64,000 nt of DNA. Origin: Tenebrio molitor (taxonomy: Eukaryota > Arthropoda > Insecta > Coleoptera > Tenebrionidae). The DNA lies in assembly GCF_963966145.1 (NCBI RefSeq), contig NC_091046.1, positions 2,542,001 through 2,606,000 on the forward strand, written 5' to 3'. Made by a program: the position numbers and the translations under genes. The notes below the pieces were generated by a model, which was not told the origin of the DNA, did not search any database, and saw only the letters and a program-made list of their open reading frames with translations. Below, piece after piece: positions 43,174 through 55,559 of the stretch. Each line of letters opens with the position of its first letter. The stretch's first letter is position 1.

Positions 43174-46100
43174 CTACTGGTCTTCAAAAAAATTCGCAAA
43201 ATTCGTCTCGGCCTCGTTCAGTTTGCACACCATTAGCTTCAGCATCAAATTGCACCTCCTCAGCAACTTATTCTTTTGTTTGGCCATTTTGGAGCACTGG
43301 GCCATTTTAAGGTCGAGTTTGGCGGCCCCCTCCTTTTCGACTTGGAATGCGAACATCAACCGGACGAAATCCGCCATTTTGTCTATTCGTTTCTCGTCGA
43401 CGAAATGAAACTGGTCCCCGACGAAGTGTCCCTTGAAGAACAACTCGATCTCATCGTCGACGTACGTCTTCAGCACGAACTGCCTGCACACCCCGAGCAT
43501 CATCTCGGTCTCGTGTTGGGTCAGCTCGGCTTGCTCCATTTCCGACTGGTTCATGTTTCTCACGATGCAGGACACTATGAACCTCATCGAGTTGAGCCTG
43601 CTCTTCTGCACCCCAATCGAGTTGGCGTAGCGAAACTCGTCGGCTTTGGCGGTGACGGGACTCTTCTCTTTTTCTCCGCCTCTCATGCGTTCGACTCGGG
43701 CCCTGACCAAGCGCGGAAGGTATCGGAAGCGCTCTTGGACGTAGTCGCCGACGGTGTAGCTCTCGGGCTCGACCGAGAACTCTAGCTGGGCCTTCATGTA
43801 GGCCATTATGATGACGATTATGTAGACGAAGAGAATGATCTGCATGAGGAGGAGGTACAAGGCGAAGTAGTAATAGGAGACGTCGATGCCTAGGTAGTCG
43901 CTGAGATCGAACTGGTCGGGTTTCAACGAGAGTTGGATCAGCGTGGCGACGATTTTGATGAACGTGGACAACTCCGGGAACTCGTTGCCGTAGATCAGGA
44001 TCCCGCTGAGTCCGAAGGCTGTGAGGATGACGGCAAAGGCGAAAGTGACGGCGAACAACGGAAACGCCGCCATCGACAAGGTTCTTTCCGTTATCCTGAA
44101 GAAGAGGCCAAAGCGGAGGAACTTCCAGAGGCGCGCCGTGGCGATGCAGATGAGGATCCCGGCGAAGAAAGTGAGGAAGTCCTCGACGTAGAGGAGCGAG
44201 AAGTAGCTGACGAACTCGTTGTGCTTCACCTTCTCCAACTCGTTGAGGTAGTCCTCGACCATGTGCATCCGCAGGACGAACATGGAGATGCATATTATGC
44301 TCATCACATTGATGAGCAAGTCGATCATGAGCCAGACTCGCTTGTAGAACGTCGTGATATGCTTGATTATGCCGACCGAGAGTTTGAGCATCAACAACAC
44401 CACCCAAACCGTGAACAAAATGAAGAAAATGATCGTCATGATTTCGACTTCGTTCTCGACGAACAGCATCCGGACCACGTTGATCTGCAAAAGAAACAAA
44501 CCGCTCAGGCTGGACTTAGTTCGAGACACTCTCTCTACCTCGGTGAAGCTCGAGGTGTATCCCGTGGCGCTGTCCTCCAACAGCAAGCTGACCGCGATGA
44601 AAATGTTGTAGTTGGCGTTGTACAGCAGGAATTCGATGAAGAGACTTCGCGTCCTATGGTCGATCCAGAAAGTCTCCACCAATCTGTGCAGATTGACGTA
44701 GGAGTTGTAAAGGGTGCGACCCAGGAAGGCCACGTAGCCGCCTCCACCGTACGTCGCTATTCGACCTACGACACACGTTTCACCACCAGGTCGATGCTCA
44801 CTTGTCACGTACCTATTATGGCGAGAGTGGCCGTGTCGGCCGTGGTCGAGTACGCCCAGATCGAGTGGAGTCTGTCGTATTGGTGCGCCTCGGAATGGGC
44901 GTTGGTCCATCTGGGGCCGAAAGTCCTTTTCTCCGCAAAGGAGAGCGCGAACTCGGGCAGACACGTCACGTTCATGAACTTCATCAGTTTGGGCACCACG
45001 CACACGTCCGTCGTCAACCGGTGTTGCCTCAATCGGGCAACTCCGATGAACTTGTTGGCGTTGTCTATCATCAAACCGCTGCCGGAGATCGTCAAGTTCT
45101 CGTACCAATAGATCGGTTGCATCGTGGGAATGAGAGTGTCGTTGAGGTAGTCGTAAATCCTGCGACACACTCTGCTGCACGTTCGGCCGTCGACGGTTCG
45201 CAAAAACTTACTGCATCAAGGTGCGAATTTTCGAAAACGCCAATGTTCTGGTGTGCTCACCTTGAAGCATACTCTCCACTTCGGCCTTGCTGACGGTGGT
45301 GAGATTGCCCTTGTTGACCAAGATGACGATGTACAAGATGATGTTGTAGACTCCGTACATGAACAGGTCCTCCAAGTCGTCATAGATGCCGCGACGAAGC
45401 TGCCCCACGATTCTTCTTCGCTTTAAAGAACAGAATTTAGAGCAAAAATTGTCAAGAGCGAGACTTACTGTGATTTGGATGGCCTTCAGTGGTTTGTACA
45501 GATGAGAGATGAACGGTCGTAACAAGGCTGCGTCGAACTTCCTGTACAGGACCATCCGCTGGGTATCTATCATCTTCAAGTAGCTGTCCATCTTGGTGTC
45601 CAGACGGAGCGTCTGAAACAACGTTGTTTGGAGGGTTTGTCTGACAACGGTCGCGCTTTACCATTTTGAACCTGCAGAAGAACGTCTGGACGATGTTCAA
45701 CAGGTTTTCCCAAACTATTATGTTGATCAGAATGGCCAACAGGCAAGAAGTCAACCAGACCAAACTGCTGACGACGGGCACCCAAAATCCATAAACGAGC
45801 AAAAACGATGTCGAAATAACGATCAAGGTGACGAGCGTCAACCTAGGTCACGTCTGAGTCTAGAACATTTATTCCGGGAAGATACTCACCAGCAGAAAGT
45901 CGTCACTTTGAGCTTCTTCGTGTAGACTTTCCTTAACGCGGAGAACTGAATGTCTGAAAATCTGGAATGGCGAATCAGGATGTTGCAAGTCTCCAAAAGC
46001 AGGTCTCACCTGAAGAGCCAAGCCAGTGTGACGTGGACCAGAAACGCCACAGAAGAAGAGAAAAGCGCAGCAGACACGACGCGCCCGGGAATGTAGTACC

Positions 46101-49100
46101 TCTCGTACGGATCGATCGAATCCCTAAATTCAAGGGTCGGTATTCCCAAGTACACCAACACCAGCACGTATATCATGAGAATGTTGGAGAACACGGTGGT
46201 GAGTCTCGCCACGTAAGTGAAATTGTTTTCGCCGGCGGACAACTGCCAAGTGTGGAAGCGATTACAGCACCGGAACGTGTTGAATATGCTGCCCTCTCCT
46301 TCCTCTTCAGCCGAAAGCTTTTGCAAGTACACCTGCCCCTTTTTCTCGACGGACAGCCAAGCCTTCACTCCGAAGTACCACTGCGTTCTTTTTTGCATGT
46401 CATACACGACCACGTCCTTGCAACACCTGTCGATTTTCTTTAGATGAAAATTTATACGCGACTGGACATAGTACCAAGATGGACTCGCTCCGGTGCAGTC
46501 GTACCACAACTCGATCATCCGAACAATACCTAGATATTTCTCCGTCGTCAACACGAACGTATCCTGGCCTTGCCTCTGAAGCAGGAGCATTTCGGGGTCG
46601 GGGTAGTTGAGCACGTGGGGCTATGACACCGTTAAGATAATTCTTGCAAGAACGATGGTACGAACCTCGCTCGCCGCTTTGGTTCCCACTAGTCTGATGA
46701 CCACGTTGGATGTGGTACCAGCGTTCCTCGCGTTTTCTGTTCTGACGACGACCAAATAGACGTAGCGGTGGGCCTTGTTGTTGTCGGACAAGAAATAAAT
46801 TTGTTTGGGTTTTTTGAAAACCTTTAGTATAATCAGGACGCAGTAGAGAAGGACGGTGACGGCTAGAGTGCCGAAGATGACGTGACATGACTGCAACTCG
46901 AGACGTATCTCGACGGGAAACACTTCCTGCACGTCCGACTGTACGTTTTGGACGTAGCCAGCGATGACGGAGAAGTGGTGACACTCGCAGTTGATGTATT
47001 TGTCGGTGTTGAACAGCCCCGGCTAGAACGGCTCGAAAACTTGTTTGTCTCACCTGATTTTCGACATTTTACCTGGCACTCGTTCTTCCAAATGCGCAAG
47101 TTGCGTTTCCAGCGTATGCAAAAGGATGATGTGAAGCTCACGCTGTAGAATAGTGTTGACGGCGTGGCCAATTCCCCTTTGCCGGGCAACACTCCAAGAT
47201 AGATCCAGACGTCGTAATGACGATAGTTGGTCAGTCGCAGTTCGGGAAGTTCCTCGGTCACCGTCGTGTTGTGCTCGAAGTCCTCGATGGAAGGAAAATT
47301 GAAATTCTTCAGGACCACCTGTTCAAACGGGTGTCGGATATTTCGAGGGATTCACGTCAGGAACGTACCTCGATCTGGTCAGTCACGTTGTGGAAGTTAA
47401 CGTGCAAGACTGAGTGTTTTGGAAGTCTAATCCTGTGGACTCGTATGTGCGGATTTAGGTCTCTACCGGTGATGGATGCGTAACCCACCGGCACCGTCAC
47501 GTTTCCCGTCACGATCTCCAGTTCGAAGTTTGTGATGTTCTTCACTTCCATCAAGATGTTGACCGGAGCCTTGAAATTCCTGATGCGTTTCTTGCAAGTC
47601 GAGTGCCAAAACTGGACGTTGACGATGCTTGTGGCCACCCTGGTCTTGGCGTGATTCCACCACATCAGGTCTCTAGTCCAGAGAGAGACCTAGAAGGTGG
47701 TTGAACAAGTGCGCAGTCATCGCAGCGTTATTACCAGGATGTCGAAAGGGTGGTCGTTGAGGTCGAAGTCTTGGGAGGGGATGAGGATGCAGTCCAGCAC
47801 TTGAATCTTGGTCTTGGAGAAGTTTATGCCCTCGTCCTTCACGACTAGAGTGGCCGAGTGCTTGCCGGAGCTCTTGACGAAGTGCTCTCCTATCGCCGTG
47901 GTCAGCGCCAGCGACTTGGCGGCGATCGAAGTGGCGTTGATGATGTTCTCCGTGACTGCGTGCAACTAATAGGGAATTGCAACACCGAAACCGGTACTTG
48001 TACGTACGTTCACCAAATGGTCACCGTAGTCGTCACCGAAGTCGATATAGTTCGGGTAGTGGTCGATGACGTCCTCCTCCAGTTTCCCTTCGGGGATTTC
48101 TTCTACCGAAATGTTGAACTTGATGGGCAACAGCAAGTCGAAGTTCTCCTTGACGTTGGCCTCGAAACACCTCGTCATGACACTAAACGAAAGTGACAGT
48201 TACTCGAAATGGAAAAGCCGAGATGATTACTTTCCTATCCTGTTGAATTGGGCTTCGTTATTGAGGGGAAACCTCTGACGTTTCACTTCTTCGGCGTGGT
48301 TGTTCACCATCAGTCTGCACACGGAGGAGGCAAGTTTGGCTAGGAGGGGATCGGACTTGGTCAGTTCGTTGTGTTCGATGAGGTTGGTAAGAGCGTCGCT
48401 CACCAGGATCAACTGACTGACGCTCTCCGGAGGCGACTGAAACAACCCAAATCAAACCAGTCGAGAAAGTGACCATCTCACCTCCAGCAAGGTGTTGACG
48501 ACCGTGTACGACACGTTTTTGGCGAACTGAAATGTCTCGTTTGACGTCTTTTCGGTGATCAACTCGTTGACTATCGCGGAGAACTTCTTGATTCCGTTTT
48601 CCTTCTCTTCTTCGTCGCCGCTGGCTATCAGGGACGCGATGCTCTTGGTCTTGCCGTCTCCCATGGCAAACTTCTGGTAAGTGTCCAGAGTCTCGGCCGT
48701 GGACTTTCCCTCCCAAGCCGCGTCCACTCTCGGATGGACGTCCTTGAAAATGGCCGGGCCGGCTCCTTTGGTAATTCTCACCTTGAAGTGGCGCCCCGTA
48801 GAAGGAGGCAACAAGAAGCTGATCCTGAACACGTCAGGATAGAAGCCGCTCAGCACTCTTTCCCCTGTAACGAGACGGAACCACTCCATCCGTACTTAGT
48901 CCCGCTACTCACTCAACGTCTCGTCGACGTACAGCTCGTAGAAGTTATTTTTGTCAGGAGGAGGTACTTCGATGCAGTTCAGCGTGAATTTCGTATGGAG
49001 ACTTTTCCCGCTGGGAGGTCGGATTTCGCAACTCTCCACCGCCGGTATGACGGCGTACTTGACCGCCATCGTCGTCTTTCCTTTCCGCGGTGCGTTTTTC

Positions 49101-50499
49101 AACCGAAGCGTCACCAGATACTCGGTGGCCGGTTTGAGCACGTCCTTCGACACGATGAACTTGGGACCGATGCGACCAAAATGTGTGTTTTTGTTGTAGT
49201 CGAAGGAAAAATCGTCGCCCCCTTCGCGCGGGACGATCTCCCACTCGTAGTGCTCATCCCCGTGTGCGTCGCAGTTTTTCTCGCAGATGGCTCTGAAGTA
49301 GGTCTGCATCTGGTTGTTGGCAGCGTCGGTGACCGGGGGACAGTTCTTTTCGCAGCTGCAACACAATGTAGACCCTCAGAGTCCTTCATCTGTTAACTCT
49401 ACCTGATTCTTAGCTTAGCCGCATTCGCGACCACTTCGATTGTTTGCGTGACGGTGTCCCTCGCGTTGTTATTCGTTTTGACCGTCAGCGTCACGTTGAA
49501 CACGTTGTTGAGGGTGACGTGTTCGGCGGGAATCGTCAAAGACGGTTCCGCGGAGATCGGTCCCCCGGGGCAAAAGCCTGAAGCGAACTTTTGCGTGCAT
49601 TGCCAGTTAAACCTGAGCGACTGCAGATTCTTGTCGTTGAGCGGTTTGTCCAGATTCATCGAGTCTTTGGCATTGAGCTGAATCTCCGTGTTTTCGGGAA
49701 CCATTCTGTAGATTCCTCCTTCCAAGACGATGACGGGCTTCAGGGTCTCCACGACGAAATAACATGTCGTGTTGTGCAGAGGGAAGACCTGGAGAGGTAG
49801 AGCTTTGTAAAAACGTGTTTGCGTAGAAGAGACCAGTTTTACAAATGGTGAATCTTTTGTCGGTCTCGGGTAAAGCGTCGTTTCGTATTGTCCCGGAGTG
49901 GCGGTGAAACGCCGGAAACGAACTATCCCTTCTTTGTTCATAAACCTGTCGAGAAATACTTTATCCCTGTGAGTGACGCTGGGAATGGCGTCAACTACAA
50001 CGTCGAGATCGTCACTGAAGGAGAGTTGGAATGCTCGACAAAGACTTACGTGACCATCTGTACGTAATGTACGTGAAAATGACTGCATCGTATCGATAGT
50101 ATTCTTCTTCTTTCGGCTCGCTCCATATGGGTCTTAGTGAGAAACCGTTCTTGATTAAGAAGTACTGTTCTTTGGCTTCTGACATCTGTTTCAAACTGGA
50201 CAAAACTTAAAATCTGTTCAATTGACTATTACGTAGACTTACCAGTTTCCCAAGGTGGGGTACCCTGAGAGTATCATTGGCTCTGAAATATGTAAATTGT
50301 GTTAGTCGAAATAAACTGCTAGATTACTGGTACTAGGTGAAATACTTATCGGTTTCGATACCTTTTGACTTCCGAACCGAATCCTTTAGTCCGTTTGAAC
50401 AGTCAAGTATACAAAACAAAACACATATTTCAGCTATCCACGCTGCTAAAAATAAATCTGTAGATTGGGTTAAATAAAGAAAATCAACGTACTGAACAT
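43174..50499 (-). CDS. Polycystin-1-like protein, copy B (tandem paralogue)
   Basis: Tandem duplicate of 30603-37931: start to stop spans 7326 bases against 7329 in copy A, and the exon order is the same. Signal-peptide exons at about 50493-50499 and 50362-50445; REJ-type region about 48.9-49.8 kb; GPS about 46.97-47.02 kb; PLAT 46.4-46.8 kb; polycystin channel 43.2-46.0 kb. All frames checked stay open, so the copy looks functional. Differences from A are scattered and densest in the extracellular N-terminus (for example DAIPSVTHRDKVFLDRF against GSNPTITPREKFPLDKY) and the PLAT loops. The channel region is almost unchanged. That pattern suggests either fast ectodomain evolution or channel-side gene conversion. 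The 5' UTR and first introns are also conserved, so expression may be shared. Confidence 0.9.
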
Positions 50500-50649
50500 A
50501 CTGCCTGGTGAAAAAAGTGTGACGTTTGTTTCACGCTTCTGACACCATGGCTTCCTTGTGATAAAACATTTATTTAGAGATAAAACAATACATAGAAAAC
50601 GCTCTACCTAACATGCACTATACATTGTCACTCCGTTAATTGCGGAAGG

Positions 50650-50960
50650 AAGACACAGTCGTTCCGTGGATGAATCGAGAAGATTCTAGTACTCTTCGGA
50701 GTTTTGACAAGAGACGCACTCTCTCCAGGTAGGATCTTGTCCTTCCAGGTGCACCCAAGCATGGTCAACGTAACTCTGCAATGCTTTGGAACCCGGAATT
50801 ATCTCCAAACGCGGAATTACCCTCCACACCACACCATCCACTTTGCTACTGTCGACTATCGAAAGGTCAAAAACGGGATCGTTTAGCAGTTTCTAACCCG
50901 CCACTTTGTTCATGGTCAAGAGAAAGTCTTCGAATGTGCCCTTCGTTTTAACTAGTCACA
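50650..50960 (-). pseudogene. Degenerate pRiA4b ORF-3-like remnant behind copy B
   Basis: Counterpart of 38051-38345: the minus strand reads a FEDFLLT-like trace, then DGVVWRVIPRLEIIPGSKAL and a tail ending CQNSEEY at a stop, in place of LDPEEY in the other copy. Stops interrupt it. It shows that the duplicated block included this neighbour. Confidence 0.5.
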
Positions 50961-51096
50961 TTACGAAGATGTCCTTGCTGTACCTACAAGTAGTACATGG
51001 CATTTAACCACATAGTCATTGCTGTTAAAAATTGCACGCTGATCTGTGCAATTCTGGGTCTAGGTAGTAGATGAGCTTGAGTGGAGTCAACTAGAA

Positions 51097-52839
51097 TTAC
51101 GTATTTATTTGGTCTTCTGTACCTGGTGGGTGTCCAAGTGTGGGGTTTGTCGACAGTGCATTGCCTATATAAACTGCGGGAAAGATGTTCCAGGTACAGC
51201 CTCTTCTGGACTCTTCTGGATCGGATGAATGTTTAGGTGTAGACTTTTTTGGAAGGGCGTTGCCACTTATTTTTTTGTCACGATCTTCTACTATACCATC
51301 TGTACGCGATGATTTAGCACCACTGAGGACTATGCCGTCTCTACCTGATGGAGTAGGTATCGATTTTTTTGACAAGTTGTTGGTTGACGCCAAAGGTTCG
51401 GGACCTTGTTCCACATTATTTGTAGATCGATTACCTAGCTGTACTTCAGTTTTTCTTTGGCGGTTGTCATCATTCTCTTCTACTTCGGCTTGTCGATTTT
51501 CAATTTTTTTTAGAGTCTTTCCTTTGTATGTTTTTCCTTCATTTCTGTGTAGACCTTCAAGACTGTCCGACGATATTGCTAAAGAATTTTGAGGCAACGA
51601 TCCGCTCCTCGAGTCCCGTCCATAATTGTCAAGGTTGTTCGAGTTGAGGAGGTCGTCATTTTCAGTAGTACTAGCTGATGACTCAGTTCCACCTCTCTTA
51701 AATGACTTTCTCCTCGCCGTAGACACTTGACCTCTGCACGGTACTTGACACCCTTCATTTGGTAAATGCTTCCGTCCGCTATATTTATTCCTCGTACCTC
51801 TTGACACTTCTTCTTCTGGATCTGTTCTTTCGTGATTTTTTTCACCCATGAGCTTACTCCTTATTTTCATCAACGTCTCTAGTTGGGCAGCTCGCCTTCG
51901 AGCCTCTCTTTTCGCTTGTTTCTCAGCCTCGTACAACTCTATAAACTGCCTATTTATGTCCACCAACCAGAGTATCTCTCTGTAATCCTTCATAAGTTCT
52001 CTATTTATTTCCTTCAATTGAACTATGCTTTCATATAGGTGTTGCTTCCTTTCTTGGGCTTTTTTCGCATCATTGTTGTCTTTGCACCCGTTCCATTGTG
52101 CTCTATTTTGAGATAACCATCGCAAAATATTCTGCTCGCATCTTCGCGATGGTCTTGAATCTCGACCGCAGATGTCACACACTCCACAACCATCTCCGTC
52201 ACGGAAATCGCCTTCTTGCACAGCACTAGTTGATGGTCGCACTAGTGGCCCATCAGACGTCCTTCGTGAAGTACCTTGTATGCTTACTCTGCCTTTGGCT
52301 GATGCTTGAGGTCTGTCTTGAGGTGGACACTCTTCACGTGACAACCCCCATGCAAGACGTTTTTTAGTCTCCTTTTGAAGCTGACACCAGCTTGCTACTT
52401 GAGCCAAGTTTTCATCTGGTACTTCTTCAGACGTCAACTCAACATTGGGTCTCGGCTGATAATTTCTTCTTCCATCAAATAACAGTTGGGACGTGCTTTC
52501 AGGTCTGTATCTTCTGTCGTCTCTGTTCGAGCTATAATGGTCCCAGTCTTCTTCTTCTTCTTCTTCCGATGAAGATTCATCCACTTCGTCTCCTGATGAA
52601 GATTCAGATGTTTCACCTTCTTCTAGTGCAGATTCACGAATTACGAGCTCTTCACCTAGGTTGGGGTTTCTTGGGCATTCTTCATTGTTGTAAGATTCCT
52701 CATCAAGTCGCTGCCTCTCTTCCAAAGCCCTGAAATTGGTACAATTGATACACACAGCAGCTCTTGGAAAACATTTGCACCTTCTTGACTGCAATTTTTG
52801 TTGTTTGAGATGTTTTCGAAAAAAATGGGGGAAGCTCAT
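51097..52839 (-). CDS. Unrecognised 580-residue charged, low-complexity protein
   Basis: One uninterrupted frame from MSFPHFFRKHLKQQ (52839) to the stop at 51097-51099. Residues about 15-35 carry a Cys cluster (RRCKCFPRAAVCINC). A long acidic Ser/Glu block follows (SSSEEEEEEDWD). Near the middle is a second Cys cluster, CGVCDICGRDSRPSRRC, then a predicted coiled coil (about 270-340: QERKQHLYESIVQLKEINRE, LYEAEKQAKREARRRAAQLE). The C-terminal half is polar and repetitive in style (LPKKSTPKHS, LSKKSIPTPS). No catalytic domain is seen, and I do not recognise the family. The two Cys clusters could bind zinc. About 60 bases upstream of its start resemble the upstream region of the gene at 53162-54320. 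Confidence 0.7.
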   Translation of the reverse strand: MSFPHFFRKHLKQQKLQSRRCKCFPRAAVCINCTNFRALEERQRLDEESYNNEECPRNPNLGEELVIRESALEEGETSESSSGDEVDESSSEEEEEEDWDHYSSNRDDRRYRPESTSQLLFDGRRNYQPRPNVELTSEEVPDENLAQVASWCQLQKETKKRLAWGLSREECPPQDRPQASAKGRVSIQGTSRRTSDGPLVRPSTSAVQEGDFRDGDGCGVCDICGRDSRPSRRCEQNILRWLSQNRAQWNGCKDNNDAKKAQERKQHLYESIVQLKEINRELMKDYREILWLVDINRQFIELYEAEKQAKREARRRAAQLETLMKIRSKLMGEKNHERTDPEEEVSRGTRNKYSGRKHLPNEGCQVPCRGQVSTARRKSFKRGGTESSASTTENDDLLNSNNLDNYGRDSRSGSLPQNSLAISSDSLEGLHRNEGKTYKGKTLKKIENRQAEVEENDDNRQRKTEVQLGNRSTNNVEQGPEPLASTNNLSKKSIPTPSGRDGIVLSGAKSSRTDGIVEDRDKKISGNALPKKSTPKHSSDPEESRRGCTWNIFPAVYIGNALSTNPTLGHPPGTEDQINT

Positions 52840-53161
52840 TTCGAATTTTGCTAAAACGTGCAATCTGCGGCTTCAAGACAAAACAAAATGGCGGTTTCAC
52901 TTTTTATTAAAATCTGGTAACTTTTGCATCTAACGTCTGGGATATTCAGAGCAGCCAACACAGTAAATTTGGAGGTTAAGTGCTCGACTCAAATGTTTTT
53001 GATAGTCAGCACTGTGCCGTAATACTTAAGTGGTTCAGTTAAAAGCAATCGACTTTTATTTAACACCGTGACAGATAACAACAACACATTTGACCAACAA
53101 ATTACGTAGAAATTGCAACAGATATCCAAAGGGTATGTTTTCGTCCTTTGGGGTAAAAACT

Positions 53162-54320
53162 TCATCTTCGGGCGACCTTGTACTTGTCAAACTTGTCTGG
53201 ATCGAACCCGGGACTCATTTCCTCGAGATCTTTCCTAATCTTGTCGAAGTCCTCGTGCGTCGGATTGTCCAATATTTCGATAATTTCTTGGTATTTTGCC
53301 GCTCCCCCGCACCCGTCCGGTGGACACGCCCTCCTCCCGTCAATGCACCGCCTGTGAATGGCGAAGCACGAGAGCTTGAGCCTCTGCTCTAGGAAGACCT
53401 GGTGCTCCCAGCAGTCCACACCAAAGAGGTACACCACTTCGTCACCGGGAGAGTGCAAATACTCGCCGACACAAACGTGATCCTCCTTTTGGACGTTCAG
53501 ACCAGTGTACCTCCTCGCCAACTGGAAAACGTGGTACATTTTGTCTTCCACCAGCAACAAGCTGTCGAACGTTCTGAAAATGTGAACGTTGCCGACCGTC
53601 CAACCGAAAGCTTCTTGGATGATGAAGTTCAAGTCTTCGAAGGTGAAGTTGCTGTTGACCAAGAGGCGACGCCACACTTTGGGAGTGATGTTCTTCAGCG
53701 TGATCTTTACTTGGAGGACTGACTCGATGTCAGAGGAGGACGAATCGGTCAATCCTTCGGATATCAGAGACGGGGGTGAGATGGAGCGGTAGTCTTTGGA
53801 ATCGCTGCTGTCGCATTCGGAATCTCCGATTTTCAGTTTTTTCGAGATGGGTCCTCCTGACGAACTGAAACTGCCGGAGGAGGTCCTGCACAGTGGTTCG
53901 CGCCCTCGGGAAGGTCCTTCTCCGAAGTTGTCACAATCACGTTTACCTCTAGAGGCAGACTTGTCCTTCGAGTCTTTCTTTTCTGGTTGGGATTCGTCGT
54001 TCTCTCTTGTACTGGAGGAGGACACTTCTTCGTTCCTTTTATCTGTTTCGCTTCCCGATATCGATGCTTGAGCATCTGGTTTCGAATGGTTGCCTTCTGA
54101 CGTATTTGCTTCATCTGCTTCATCTTGAGCATCTGAACTCTGTCTAAACACGAAGAAATCTTGCCTCAAGTTGCAAAAATACAACACAAAGACAATATCT
54201 TTACCTGTTTTTGTCGTTGGGTATCATTTTTGAGTACCAAGTCAACACACCAAGAATGAAGATAACAATTGCTAGTATTGCAAGCGTACTAATAATACTC
54301 CATTTCTTTGTTAGAACGAA
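53162..54320 (-). CDS. Membrane-anchored pRiA4b ORF-3-like (PRiA4_ORF3) domain protein
   Basis: The main exon 53162-54143 encodes 326 residues: an acidic Ser-rich linker of about 135, then the PRiA4_ORF3 domain. Landmarks are ITPKVWRRLLVNSNFTFEDL, FGWTVGNVHIF, VVYLFGVDCWEHQVFLEQRL, ACPPDGCGG and the closing SPGFDPDKFDKYKV, all in family order. An upstream exon, about 54205-54320, joins in phase (AAC AG|A CAG) and supplies one membrane span (STLAILAIVIFILGVLTWY). The start codon was not found and may lie in a further exon. The family is known mainly from bacterial plasmids and mobile elements; its biochemical role is unknown. Here it is intron-bearing and fused to a transmembrane anchor, so it is a host gene, not contamination. 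Fragments of relatives lie at 38051-38620, 50650-50960 and 54784-55002. Confidence 0.75.
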
Positions 54321-54783
54321 ATTTACTTGGTGTACGGGAAAACAAAATGGAGTATATTACTTTTTTATTCAAATCTGGTGACCTTTCGACTGCCAACGTT
54401 TGGTGTCAGAATTTAACAGTTCTTGGTAAAGCTCAAGAAAAATGACAAATCGTAAACTGTTACAGTCATCGAGGCTTCTGTTCCTCTTACAAAGTTCTGG
54501 ACAACGCAAATATTTTTCATGTTGGCCATCCAGTAATTATCTTGGTGTTTGGTCTCCCAAATCAATACCAACATCACTTATTACAGTCACTAGATACAAA
54601 TTCGTATTGTTTGTCTTGGAATTCCTAATATTTTAGCTTAAAACATACTTTTCTTAAGAATGAGGAACTCTCAACTCAGATAGAAGATTTTTATTTTTTA
54701 ATTTAGACCCAAGTCAACGAAGCAGCAGTCTTTCTTGAAACAATTGTTATTTACAATATAACTTTTGTACACAGAGCATCTTC

Positions 54784-55002
54784 TTAAAAACCAAGTTGTT
54801 GCTTGTCAAACTTATTTGGATCAAAACCGGGACAATGATCCTCCAGCCAGTCGGTCAAGAAATTTTTGTATTCTACATGAGTGGGATTAGTGCGGGCTTC
54901 CATCACAGGAGCGAATCCTCTGGGGCCCCCACAGTCTTCTGGAGGACGCGCCCTCCGACGAGTTGTACATTTCGGATAAACCCTGTGGCTCTCGCATAGC
55001 AA
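54784..55002 (-). pseudogene. C-terminal fragment of a pRiA4b ORF-3-like gene
   Basis: 72 codons nearly identical to 38401-38619 (RPPEDCGGPRGFAPVMEART, DHCPGFDPNKFDKQQ), followed by a stop. The N-terminal domain half is missing upstream. Its flank also matches that of the 38.4 kb fragment, so both come from one duplicated locus. Confidence 0.65.
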
Positions 55003-55559
55003 AACCTTCTAAATTTCTAAAATGTAATAGTTTCCCCCTAATCACCGGTTGTAATACAAGAGATGAAAAAACAAAAGAAATTAGATCAAAACCAAAAATG
55101 ACGCATGGACAGCGTTCAAAACTAGGGACTTTGTTGTTGCCAACCTCTAGTGACAATGCAAGAAGTCACAAGCACAAGGGCATAAGCATTTGTTTTGTGG
55201 TCATCACGTGACTTTGTTGTTACATGAGACCAACAAAAACGTAATACATTAACGAAGAAAAGGTAGTATTTAAAGAGAAGAGTGAAAAAATGTTTTGCTG
55301 TCGAAGCACAAGAATGCGTTTTTTAGTACTTAAGAGAGAATTTTGATTTAGGTTATGTTTGATGTCAACTTTGTTGACAGTTGAGGTATTTTGCTTCAAT
55401 CGTTGTTGAGCATTTTTATTTAATAAACATTGTTCGTTGTTGCAAAATGTTTTAACTTGACCAACTCCTCGCCCACTATTTTAACTGGAACTCCCAAACC
55501 GAACTCGTGTCCGTTGTTTTGTGTGGTGTGTGATAAATGTGCTCCTATAGTAATCGTGT

